A model generated the notes under the pieces. It saw only the letters and a program-made list of their open reading frames with translations. It did no database searches and had not been told where the DNA came from. The translations under genes and the position numbers were made by a program. From the NCBI GenBank assembly GCA_019614645.1, contig JABWDB010000005.1:8092001-8156000 (forward strand): a stretch of 64,000 nt of DNA, given 5' to 3'. The first letter of the stretch is position 1. Every line of letters begins with the position of its first letter. Source of the stretch: Stratiolaelaps scimitus. Taxonomy: Eukaryota; Arthropoda; Arachnida; Mesostigmata; Laelapidae. Positions 48,985-61,800 of this stretch are shown here, in pieces.

Positions 48985-49720
48985 TGGTAGAACTTTAACC
49001 CAGGGTACCATACTGGCGCTGCATACGTCATGATTGGTCGCACATATCTGGTGCATGGCTTTGAAAATAGCCCTGGCTTATTGAGTAGAGAAAAGAGCGT
49101 AGTAACTGGCTTGTTACACGGGACATCATATCAGCGGCATACTCAATGTATTTTAAGGAGGCCGACGGAATCACCCCGAAGTCTCTTATGCTGTTTGTGT
49201 AACGCAGTGGAGGATCTCCCTATAGTGTACACATGCCTTGGATTTCCATGTCCAAATGTAAGATAGCACATTGTTCAATAGAAACTTTCAGGTCAAGATC
49301 TAGAGTCCATTGCAGAAAGAGATTAAGGTCGTCCTGCAGTTGGGACCTCTGTTGATCGGAGCCGACCTGAGTATTTGTTGTTGTCTCGCACTTGGAACGT
49401 CCTACCCCGAAGGAACTCACCTATCCATTTCACGATAAGGTCGCCAATGCCGAAATGGGGTAATGTTTCAAGGAGTTTTAAGTGAGTGATGCGTTCGAAG
49501 TCAGACTTGAAGTCGGTAATACACAATGTCAAAACGGGAGTATTTGTTTACATTACAGACCCAGTCAAATTGTGTATCCAGTAGTTCCCAAGCTGTATTT
49601 TTGCCTGACCGATAGGCGAGTTGCGCGTTCGAGATCCGGCCTTACATATTAGCGTTGTCATAGATAGCGTTACAGATAATACTTTCTAGTAGCCTCCACG
49701 CAACGGCCGTGACCGACGTG
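48985..49720 (-). mobile_element. CR1/jockey-like LINE reverse transcriptase fragment
   Basis: Read on the minus strand in patches: SGKNTAWELLDTQFDWV (the AYRSGK-type block before the palm), LLETLPHFGIGDLIVKWIGEFLRGRT, then after a jump LNLFLQWTLDLDLKVSIEQC. These are non-LTR reverse transcriptase blocks in order. The segment that should carry the YxDD catalytic motif is missing. The lower-coordinate end shares GGGTACCATACTGGCGCTGC with the fragment at 58.05 kb, so both come from one family. Dead copy. Confidence 0.8.
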
Positions 49721-49857
49721 GCCCCTTTATTTCACTAAGTTCAGCTTTTCGCCCTTTCCTGTGCGCGGGACACACGATTGCAGTTCAAAATATGTTGCTC
49801 ATGAACCTTTAAGTCTACCCAAAGAAAACACGGTGCTTGAAAATATAAACAAATAAA

Positions 49858-49863
49858 TATTTA
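49858..49863 (-). terminator. Poly(A) signal of minus-strand gene
   Basis: AATAAA on the minus strand, 138 nt beyond the stop codon at 50001. Confidence 0.55.
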
Positions 49864-52771
49864 TTAACATATACCTAGCCTTTCTCCTGTGAATGGTGAC
49901 GAATCTATCCGCGTGGTCGTTTTTCGGACTTCTGCATGACCCCGGAGGCTACTACGAGCCACCTTCCACAAGTGCAAAAACCCAGGTTTGTGCGCCACCC
50001 CTATTTCGGGACGAACGGAGAAAAAGCCGAATGTCCCGGAAGGAGTGGGTTGTATTGGGTTGTAACTTGTCCACTTGTGGATTGTGGCGTGTGGAACATC
50101 GGAGCCGTCCATCGTTGAGGCGCCAGGTTCAACAAGGGCATGTAATTTGGCTGCCCCATGGAGGCTAGGTAGTAGCTCATGGCCAGATTGGGGACCATAC
50201 CGGAATACGGCACGCCGTGTGTTGCCAGGGGCTGTTGAGGTGCCCACGTTGGCAACACTTGTTGGTTGTTGGCAAGAGAAGCCGAAAAACTGTTCACCGG
50301 GATAGTACCAGTCGCCCTTTCTGGTGGTGATTGGCTTGGCATCCCTGGTACTATGCTCACCGATGTTACTGTTGGCTGGGTAACACCACCATTGCGATCT
50401 GGGGTTACCTCAGTAACAACGGGTGCCCTGTGCGCCGTGTCACCATTCACAGTGTTTGATGTTTTCAGAGAAAGGTCGAGGGGCTCCGTCGCGATTGGCT
50501 CCGCGCTTCGGACTCGCCAAGACGACGGGTTGAGGCCATCCCACTCTAATGTGACTCGGCAGCCATCCTTCACGATAGAGTGGTCCTACAACAGTACACG
50601 GATCAAAAGCGCAAACGAATTAATTCACGTCTACTCAGTTTCTCGGTGTGTCACGTGCGCGACACACGAAGTGACCAGATGTTGGGCTGAATTTGGTGAG
50701 ACTCTACCAATAGAGATGGGAGAAGTTGCTGTGAGCCAATCATCGCTCAACTATGTGCCGGTTAGAAAGGTTAAAGATTTTACTGGTCAATTAATAGAAC
50801 GGTAGTTTTACAATACGTTAGTTGTAGTACCTAGCATGACAGACACGGAGTCATTTCGGACACGTAATGGGGGAGTTATTCGAGCACTCACTGGTCGGAT
50901 TAAATATAGTCGAGTTTGCGCCAACAGTGCAGCCGGCGATGGTACCAGGCACCATAACACTAACGACTACAGCCGCTGAGGTTGCCAATTGAGCACAATA
51001 CAAAATTTGTTCACTGAGCTCGTTTCATAACACAACATTGTGTCTTCTGTACGTTCAACACCAGACCAGACAGAGGTATACGCACTAGAATGCCACATTA
51101 CACGTCAGGCGCAATTATTACGAGCTTTGTACCATCTAAAATATGAATATTTCAAGAATAGAAACGAGTATATGTCCCCTTTCACAACAACAACAACATG
51201 ACAGAATATATCATATTGTCATCGGGTCTGAAAGCTCGTCGTGTAAAGTCGAAAATTTAGTTTGGGTTTTAAATTGAAAAACGGGATATCCATATCGCTC
51301 ACAGAACAAAGACATATAATTAGCTCTATATACACACACGAATGAAGGTGTAACCGCTTCGTCAAGTTCATGAGGTCCCTTCAGACAATGGTTCGATAAT
51401 TGGCCTATAGATTTTTGCTTAGTCAGTGCACTTCATGTCATCATTAGAGTACAAAACGCAAATGCTCAGCTAAAATCAAATGCAACCACAAAGAGGTGCA
51501 AATAACCGGCCAGCTGCGCCCTACCATCTCAATCAGGCAGTGACATCCCAAATGGTTTGCTGCACACCATAGACAACCCACCGCATAAGCGACCATATCG
51601 CTCCAATCCAATTCTTGGATTGGAAGTGTCGTCAACGCCACTTTAAGCACAACCAGGCCAAAGTGGTTCCTAGTACTGTATGACAATCGTTTACTATCAA
51701 GGTGATATCTGTTGGTCAATTATTATGCATAATTTAATCTATCTTACCTCCTTGAGTTGGTGGTTCGCCTCTACAGCCGTTGACGTGCCTGGCTCAAGAA
51801 CAGTCCGTTTATTGCGCGATCTGCCATTGAGATGTTCAGGATAACGTGCGCGCAAGGCAGCAGCATGAAAAAAACATACATATATATATTTATAGATATA
51901 TATATATAATATTCTATAGAGGATTGGCCCGAAAGAACTATTCGTACGAACAATTGAGCTCTTCGAAGGTTTCGAGTCAACCTCTATGGTTTGCCGCTTG
52001 GTTGTAACCTACAATAGTAATAGTAATAATAATATTATAGGTATTACGATGAGGAGGTCCCGTCGGGGCCACCTTTGCTTATTCTCTTCCTTCCTCGTAC
52101 CTGGCGAGAATCTCCAGACAAATGAAGATGATAAAGAACTGCAAAGATTTTAACCCGCCTCCCTCCGGTCTAGCAGTCCAAGACGCTCACCACTAGACCA
52201 TCCAGGGGACATGTACGGTAGATGACATGCTAAATCACAACTATCTGTGGCCTAACTGCTGCCGTAGTATCGATTTGAGCTAGATTTGCAACCTCAGCAA
52301 AAACACAATATAATACATGCCTTGGAGCAAAGATCCGCTCTCGATTTTGATATTCGGGAATTTTGCTAAGTTCCCGCCCGAGAGTCGACTTGCTGATCTT
52401 GTTTCTCTCGGCGGATTCCCGAATGGACATATTGTTCTCCAGGACATCTTTGCATGCTTGCTGAAGATTTGTCTTTAGCACGCGTGCTCTCTTCACGGCG
52501 ATCTCTGCAAAATGGACCAATAAGTAGAGTTAATACAACAATCGCTAAATTCGCTAGATTCTTTCTAAGTTAGGTTTAGCATTAGCGAAGTGGTTCGAAT
52601 GTACCCAAGGTCTCGACATCTGTTCAGCAAACGAACGTGTGAAATGCGCGAGTTCGTTCTTTGAAGCTAAAATACATTCCCTATGTCAACGGATTCCGGC
52701 ACGGATTTAAAAAAAGATTCTTCATAGGTCGATGTTTTTCGGAGAAGAGATTGGTGTTTACCGCTTGCTGA

Positions 52772-52807
<36 letters not shown>

Positions 52808-55800
52808 TCAGCGTAGACTGAGCAGGTACATCAGAACGGACTATTCCGCCCATATCAAAATGAACGCATCACAGTAACACTCAACAGTAACCTGTCAAAG
52901 CACTGCAATAGAGATGTTCAGTCTAAACACACGGGCAAGGCACAGCGGATAAACTATGGAGAACTAATTCGATCGCCAATACGATCCATTGAGTTCCGAC
53001 GAAGAAAATGACAGATCGACGCACCATCGCCGTTGCTCAGTTGTAACTGTTCTCGTCCTCAGCTCGCCGTGACAACGGCGTTCCGCTCTGCTCTGAGTTT
53101 GTAAAGTAGATCACCAAAGTGACCAGACGCAACTCGAGTAACACTCCGTGCGCACGATAGCAGTGCACGTTTGATCTTTCGTTCACTACAGGCAAATATA
53201 AAAAAAATCGTGCAAAAAACCAATTGTGCACATATGCATGCAAGCTGTTTCTACATGTCAGTGCGCGCAATCTGACATGAGCTAAAGGCTAGCGCACACT
53301 ATATGCAACGAACAACGAGCACATCTGGTCATCGTAGCACACATACGGCAGGAACGAAAGGCGGAGGTGCCGTTCGTACAGCTGAGCGAATTGATTGCCA
53401 GAGAAGAACTGGCCACCCACTGCGATTATTGATAAATCTATCTGTCTATCTATGTACATATATATATATATATATGCATTGTACATATTGTATACAAATG
53501 ATGTTGAATAAGGTTCATTTTCATTTTCATATGACAATTCCTTGTGGTAGTGCTGTCCACCAGGCAAGTCTCTTATTCGGGTCATTGATTTTGGACTTTG
53601 AGTTTGAAATCGCTACAGCTGAGAGTTTTCGCCAAACTAACTTCTTGGACCCAAGACTGTTGAATTTTAATACTATTTGTCTCTTCCACATCTTTCACAC
53701 GAAAACAGTGCGAAAGCTACGCAAAAATTGAGATTCGTTTGCCAAGCCTTGGTCGAATTTTCGTGGGATGAGTGCTTGCTAATAGATGTACTTTCGTCCA
53801 CAAAGTCAAGCACAACAGCTCGATTACCATCGACAACTAATTAATGATCGATCAGTATATAATCAGAGTAAACCTTTCAGGTGATACTAAATCACGGGAA
53901 TAGTGCCCATTATTTTGTGATAATTTTTGCACAACGAATGGTTTTGGATGTGGAGGGGATGTCTTGCGTGCAAGACATTCACACTGCGTGCAAGTGGGCT
54001 TTGAGGGTGTTTCGTATGCGAGGAGCTGTATGTTTCTATGAGGTGTCTCGCGCCGGTTTTACGATCATACAGTGATGTGCATATACTTAACGCACCCCTA
54101 TATTTCAACAAATGTTTACAAAGAATACACATTTGGGGTATTTATTCCGTACCAGAGTAATGTACGTATCAAATAACATGCACACCAGAAATAACAGCGC
54201 ATATGACTTTGCATGCAGCCTGCTACAATACAAATGTGTCATATTTTGGTTGTGCAAAATGATAACGCACATTGTGCACAACCAAAATATGACGTTTCAG
54301 TTATCGTCACCCTTCCCTCTGTAGTGTTGTTATATGTCGTCATTTTAATATACAAATATGTAGGTATACTAAAATAAGAGAATATCAAACCCACAGAAAA
54401 GGTGGACCCATCTCAAACCCGACGTTGCGAACCAAGGCAAGCAAATTATTAGGTATAGAGAGCAGTCAAGTTATCAGCGAAACGGTCTTGGCCAACCTGA
54501 TTTAGACAGTCGTTCCCTCTGAGGTACATGTACATTTCACTGGCACAAAGCTAGATATCGTGGACAAGATAGAAACACTTGGTCGCCTCCCTTGGATAGA
54601 CAACGGCTCCAACGAGCTTTATCAATAAAACCAAACAACTCTTGTGGCAGAGGCACCAAATTATTCAGAGAGAGAGAGAGAGAGAGAGAAGGAGCCCATT
54701 TCAAGCTGTCAGAGTAACGAGACTGGTGCGTGGCTGAACGCACCACCATCCTCTTCTGTGGGTATTGTGCTGAATGACAATCCCTTGTGTATAAGTGCGG
54801 GCCATTGGGCCATCAGGCACCATTGGTTGGAGGTTTGCCAGCGATTCGCTTGCTAGGTCCACTTGAGTTTCAGACCTTAAGAGGACTTGGCCCCCTCAAG
54901 CTCCTAGTTAAACACTCCCAGTATAATTCAACCGGGAAGTGTGGGATCATGGTTCCCAAACTCCCTCTACTCATAAATCGTTCGATCTTTAGCTGTATCT
55001 AGGTAGCTCCTCGCAAAAGCTAAAGCAGAACCTCTATGACAGTACTTTGTGCTGGTTGCTAAGATAGAGCAAAAATTTGCTATTTTATTTGGGTATCAAA
55101 CTTGTACTACTAGGGACTTGCATAGAGAGATATTGTGTTCAAAAAATATCCTTCTATTTTATAACTCACTTGTTAAGCTTTCGCTCATACAAGATAATTA
55201 TAACTTTTAGTGTATTTGGATAAATATTTATTTTTTGAGTAATTTCAATTCATGAGGGTTTGATTAGAAAGTATATTACAGGTGAGTCGGACACAAGACA
55301 TACGGTACTCTAACGAAGCAAAACTAGAACTTAGCTTTTAAGTGAATTATCTGAGGAAAAAAGACGAGGAAGATTAATCCATTCGAATATAGACTTTGAC
55401 GGAGAAGGTTGGATCTAAGCTCAACAATAATTAGCATGTTTATGAAGCCTACAACGAACTAACTTAAGGTAAGACTAGCTCAACGCGTTTACTGCAACTT
55501 GTGTCCAGGGGTGCATAAATTGTTCATTCGTTAGCTGTATCTAGGTAGCTCCTCGTAACAGCTTAGGCGGATCCGTTATGACAGTATTTTGTGGTGGTTG
55601 CTAAGATAGAACAAAAATATGCTATTCTATCTAGTTATCAAACTAGTACTACTACCGACTTGCACAGAGAGATCTTTTTTTCAAAAAATATCCTTCAATT
55701 TTATAACTCACTTGTTAAGTTTTCGCTCATACAAGATAACTTTTAGTATATCATAATAAATATTAATTTTTTGAGTAATTTCAAATTATCGGGGTCTGAT

Positions 55801-58800
55801 TAGAAAGTATAATACAGGTGAGTAGGATAGAAGACATACGGTACGTGACGAAGTAGAACTATGACGCAGCTTCTAAGTGAATTATCCCAGGGAAAAAGAC
55901 GAGGAATATCTATCTATATTCGAATCTAGACTTCAACGGAGACGGTTGGATCTAAATTCAACAAGACTTAGCATATTTGTCCGGTCTACAACGAACTAAC
56001 TCAAGGTAAGGCTAGCTCAACTAATTTCCTACAACTTGTGTCCAAGGTGGCATAAATCGTTCATTCTTTAGCGGTATCTAGGTAGCTCTTCGTTACAGCT
56101 CAGGTGGATTCTTTATCACAGTATTTCGTGCTGGTTGCTAAGATAGAACAAAAATATGCTCACTTCTTCACACAAAATACACGCACAAATATAACTCACT
56201 TGTTAAGTTTTCGCTCATACTAGCTAATTATAACTTTTATTACATTATAATATTTATTTTTTGAGTGATTTCAAATTCTGGGGGTCTGATTAAATAGCAT
56301 ATTATTTATGGGTAGGACAGAAGACTTACGGTACTGTAACGAAGCAAGACTATGACTTAGCTTCGAAAGTGAATTATCCCAGGGAAAAAGACGAGGAATA
56401 TCTATCTATATTCGAATATACATATGCAGACTTCGACGGAGAAGGTTGCATCCAAGTTAATTAATAATTAGCATGTTTGTGAAGTTTGCAACGAACTAAC
56501 TCAAGGTAAGGAATAACGTATTTCCTACGGCTTGTGTTCAGGGTGGCATAAATCGTTCGATCTGTAGCTGTATCTAGGTAGCTCCTCGCAAAAGCTAAAG
56601 CAGAACCTTTATGACAGTACTTTGTGCTAGTTGCTAAGATAGAGCAAAAATTTGCTATTTTATCTGGTTATCAAACTAGTACTAGTAGGTACTTTAACGG
56701 AGGGATATTTAAAAAATATCCTTCTATTTTATGACTCACTTGTTAAGTTTTCGGTAGCGCCCAGGCCGCCCATGGGCAGAACTTCTTGATTCTGATTTTT
56801 CGGTGGAGCCATCGTATACGCATGTCGATTTCTGAAGCTACAGCAATTTAACAATACGTGAACAAAAGGTTTGCCTTAGCAAACAGAACTATAGCCTTAG
56901 TATTGTCGCTGTCGTTCAGCAAAGTTGTCCCACTAAGATAATAGGACTACTGAAGTCACCAACAATGATATCACTGTGCAACTCATTGACATCTTCAGAT
57001 ATATATATAGCACGGCGTCTCTTAGCTGTCGATTAACGGTGAGGGGGTTTCACAGATGAAAGAGGGTTCGTCACCAACCATCAGGTGCAAGGGGTCCGAT
57101 TTCGAGCGGACACGCTCGCTGTGGATGTAAAGGCCAGCCGCCGCCGAAGGACAGAACCTCAAGCTGCGGCTTGGTCTAAGAGGTTCATGCACCCTATTTG
57201 CAACGGATAGTCGACAAACCACCAATTCGTCACGAGATGTCTTATACTTCGGGACACATTTGATGCTGCCGCCCTCTGTTCACAAGAAAAGGATGTTGCA
57301 GTGCTCATGCTGAGAAGCTGAAATACGGATGCAGTCTCAATAACCAATAGGCATACGAGCGAACGTAGTGGGACACGTGGACTTGATGTCTGACTGTCCA
57401 TTATTGAGCCGCTGATTTATGCCGCTTCTGTCCGTGTCTCTATCATTCGGTGAGGTTTATCAGATATACCCCCTCCCCCCCCCCCGAAGCAGCCGGCTCT
57501 ATGCCAGCCGTTAGGCGGGCCAGAACAACTCTGTGTTCTTTCAAACATTTCGAGCTCAACCACGGGTGGGTCGAATATAGACCAAATATTTTAAATATAA
57601 CCTTACATGAGCTCTGAGTATCTCAGCTGAATTTTTTTGACCAAATTTCGTTTATTATATTAAATAATAATAATAATAACGCTTTATTTCAAAGGTTAGG
57701 TTTAACAATATGTGAGTTGGCTGCTATGTGTTTGCCAAGAAGAAGTCATATGTTGTGAAAGAGCTACCCCTCACGTAGGGCTCGAGACACTCTCCAAGGA
57801 AATAAGTCATTTACACAAATTGTTTCTTGAATTGAATTTAGGTAAGACATTTATACCAGCTCTGGTAGTCGGCACAGTCAGATCAGACATTGCACTCATT
57901 AGCATGGGAAGATGTTTACCAATACAAAAATATATATGCGCTTATCTATATTGTCAAATTTAGTCAATATTGGCATGATATTCACTTCCTCCCTCGTACA
58001 TTGAATTTGTCCCCCACTTTTTGCAGAGTCTCTTTGTCCACTTTTAATCCTGGGTACCATACTGGCGCTGCATACGTCATAATGGGTTCAACATACATCT
58101 TAAAAAGTTTAACAAATAGGGCCGGGTCGTTCACTACGAAAGAACGTAATATCCAGTTCGCACAGCGCGTTGCACGAAGCACAACATCCGTAACATGATC
58201 AGTATATTTCAATGTGGTTGAGGTAATTACTCCTAAGTCGCGCATTGTTTCGGCAGAGCGCAGAGGATGTCCACCAATTCTATACACATGTTTGGGATTT
58301 CCGTGACCAAAGTGTAGTACTGTACATTTTTCAATTGATAGTTTCAGATCAAGGCCCAAGGTCCATTCCATTTCATATTGCATAAAGACAATACTCACTT
58401 AGAAGATATAGCCTTTTCTAAAGTGTAAAGACGATGGAGTAATCTATATCAAAGTGGCAGACAGGCTTTGAGCATTCGAATTGTCGCTACCCAAATGTGA
58501 AACAGCAAGCCATGACAAGCTGGAACGGCGATTTTAGCTTTTCGTTTTATACAATGACGAATTACTCTACGTTACAAAGCCTACGCGAGAATTTTTTAGA
58601 GCCTGGAGTCTCTGTATGATTGGGACTTGACAATTTACGGAAGAAGAGTTATGCCCTAATTGCCAAATTCGTCTGTTTCATGTATTCTGCTCGCCTCATA
58701 AATTCAGCCCTGCAGATGTTACTTGCAGCAGCCAGCTTTGCACAGGACGCTTGAGCTCTCAAAGTGTCTGGTTCTTGGGACAAAACTCAAGTTAGGTAGG

Positions 58801-61800
58801 AGTCTACGACGCCCATCCCAAAATCCCCATAGTCGCGGGACACGACTGGGAGCCCAGAAGTCTGTCTCAATCCTTTCTCAACCCGTGAAGCTTATCTCCG
58901 TTTAGAGCCAGCAGGGGGTGGCTGGCCGTTTCGGCTGGAAGCACTAGTGGGGTCGAAGACTCTGGTGTGCAGCTGCACAAGAAACGATCGATGCGGAGGG
59001 GGGTCGGCTGCCGTCCACAACAGCAACGGATTAAGGACAAGCAACTGATCATTGGCTTCTCCGGAATGCGGGACGGTGGCCCATTTGCACCAAAACCCAC
59101 CCTGGGATAACAACCGTAGATTCTTGCTTGCTAACCGCTTGCTCTGGCAATGGGATTATTATCAGCTCCAGCCCCTAGTTTCCTTACTGGAGCAAGTGGT
59201 TTTCAACCGGCTGTGCCCAGTGTGAAGCTCCGCTGGCCTCCAAAGCAAGTAGCTAGTAAGCTACTTCTTGCTAGCTAACGGCTTGATTTGGTGGCCAGCG
59301 GAGCTTCATGCTGGGCACAAAGAAAACGCGAAGTAGCCCCGACATTATAATACCTTAAGCGCTAAGGCCGATCACGTGGCTCAAGAACTGAGAATCAACT
59401 CAAGAAAACTTTTTGGCAACATACGGAAAAGCGAGGAAAGAAAATGTCGAAGGTCAGCAATTGTTTCACACTAATCAGGTCAAATATGAAGAGGTGAAAC
59501 TAATGAAACTAGAGAAAAAACAGAAGGGATCTCAATATATGAATATGCTATACCTTAACATATTAATATATTAAACGTAATATGAAGCAACCTGCCATCA
59601 CTGCGAGACGAAGCGACCACCATCGAGATGGCCTCTTTTCACTGATCAAGCGCTTAGCCAAAACACTTATAATTTATAACACAAAATTTTCCATTGTTGC
59701 TTTCGTAACATCTCTGACCTCAGACCTTCTTCTGGCGGACATAGCTCGTGGACGTTCAGGCAATCGTTTCGTTGCGCTCCACCTCAAAAGTGTTGGCCGT
59801 TTTCATATCTGAGGCCGTTTAACTACCCTGAAACTACCCCCAGAGCGGGGTGGTAATAGGAACATATTACTCATATGCTGCAAAATTATGACGATAATGA
59901 TAATAATAAAAATAATGATGTAATACATATAATAATGTGCATTACGAATAGTATGCTTGGACGGTGGCTAAGTCTCTGGCTGTAAAGATCCGGAGGCCGC
60001 AGGTTCTAGTCCCACGGCGATCTGGTGACATATCGAGAACAACGGCATATTGCGTGATCTGTGTACGAAAAAATTTGGCCTATTTCTGTGTGGAAACCAC
60101 TTCAACAATGAGAGGCAGAGCGACAACAGTTTGCGTTCTGCAAACTGTTTGCTGCCAAGATCTTCCCAGGGGATCAAGAAGTTACTTCGTAAGACGATGC
60201 GTCGGCTTGCTCTTCTGGGCACCATCGATTTTGATGTAGATCCACGTAAAACCGAGCGTCCTGCCACCTGCTAATGAGGCCCGGATCAATCAAAGGAGTT
60301 ATGGAGGAAGACTCGTATAACAACTATTGCTCATATCGTCATTGAACACGGGGAAGTTGATTCGAACGATTATTTCTCTCAGTTCTTGATGACAACAGCT
60401 AACCAACAACGTTTCGTTTTAACGAATTGAGAATCATCATTACCTGTAAACCGGCATTTCTAAACTATTATTGCAGACAAGGCAACTATAATTTCAATCG
60501 ACTTAACGATTCTATCGTCACTGCTACCATGCATTGTCTCTCTTTTATTATCTGTTGTATATATCTGGGTTCACTTCATCGATCGTGATATCCATGCGGC
60601 CTCCTTACAGTACGTAGAATTCTATTCGGAACGAAGTTCTCCGAGATCCGCAATTGTCACACGATGACTCAAGTCGAAGCGAAATCGCACCGCACTTTTT
60701 CGAGATTTTTTTACGGAAACTCCATCAATGTCATTTACTTATCGATAGTAATAATAACACGATTTTTAACGAAGAAAAAAACGTTGGATTAACCATTTAT
60801 TGTTCTTCTTTAACAGACATGTAAATATATATATATGTATATATATTTGTATATGTATCTATATACAGCGGTATATCGTACAACCCTATCACCGCAGGTC
60901 GCCACTTGGTGACCACTCCCTGGGTTTGTCGGTATTCGTTGAAATCTCAATCCGAAAAATTGGACCATGCCTCGCTTGAGGTGGGGATTCAAGAATAGTG
61001 ATAATAGAGAAATTATTAGTAGCTCACCATTATCCCGAATGGCAGGGAGGGTCAGTATTGATTGATCAGACGATGCACGTTCGATTAAACAGACAAAAGC
61101 GTATAAATATGAAACCGGTGGTCTGTGCACTCAAATTCCGGATCGGGTTAAAATGAATGTTGTCTCAAGATAAATTAAACCATACCATACAATTCACAGC
61201 GTCCCCGAAATGGTTGAGGCGTCATCTCACATCGTACTAGGCAAGGACACAGCTTGGATACAGAGCCCGATAGTGAGACGAACGTCCCAGATCGCTGCTT
61301 CAAACGGTGCCATTGCCCCTCGAATGTGTGGGGTACTCTGCTCCCGACACTCCTCGTAGCAATGCCCCCATACCGAGTGCAAGGACCGAGAATGTCTGAT
61401 GAGAAAAGGATCGGGAGGGATGGGGTAGCCACAGAGAAAACTCCGTGTCGCTCAACTAGAGAACGTCAGCTGAAACCGCTGAAGACGCGTCGGAACAAAG
61501 ACACATTCACCTGATGCAAATGCTCCATAAAGAAAAGGGAGGGAAGAGAATATGCAAAGGTACAGCATATATAGGTAGCGCCCAAAAATAACAAAAAAAA
61601 AGGAAAGGAGAAACTCCTACAGCTCAAAAAATGTCTGTGCTCCTGTTGCTTGGTAAAAAATGTATGAAAAATCACGCGATTTTTTCAGTGCGATGCGATA
61701 CAGGCGAAGGGTAGCAGGGTTTGGCCAACGGTAAACATCAGATCGTGCGTTTGGAAGGCATACAATCGACAGAGAGTTATAGATACAAATGAGAGATGTC

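Noticed and set aside
50266..50805. 179-codon plus-strand frame
   Set aside because: It is the antisense shadow of the minus-strand terminal exon, which has the splice acceptor, motif and poly(A) signal.
59968..60274. Possible THAP zinc finger (LCGNHF) in frames near 60.1 kb
   Set aside because: Only one short motif matches; spacing of Cys and His and the required Trp/Pro are not there. More likely a SINE body.
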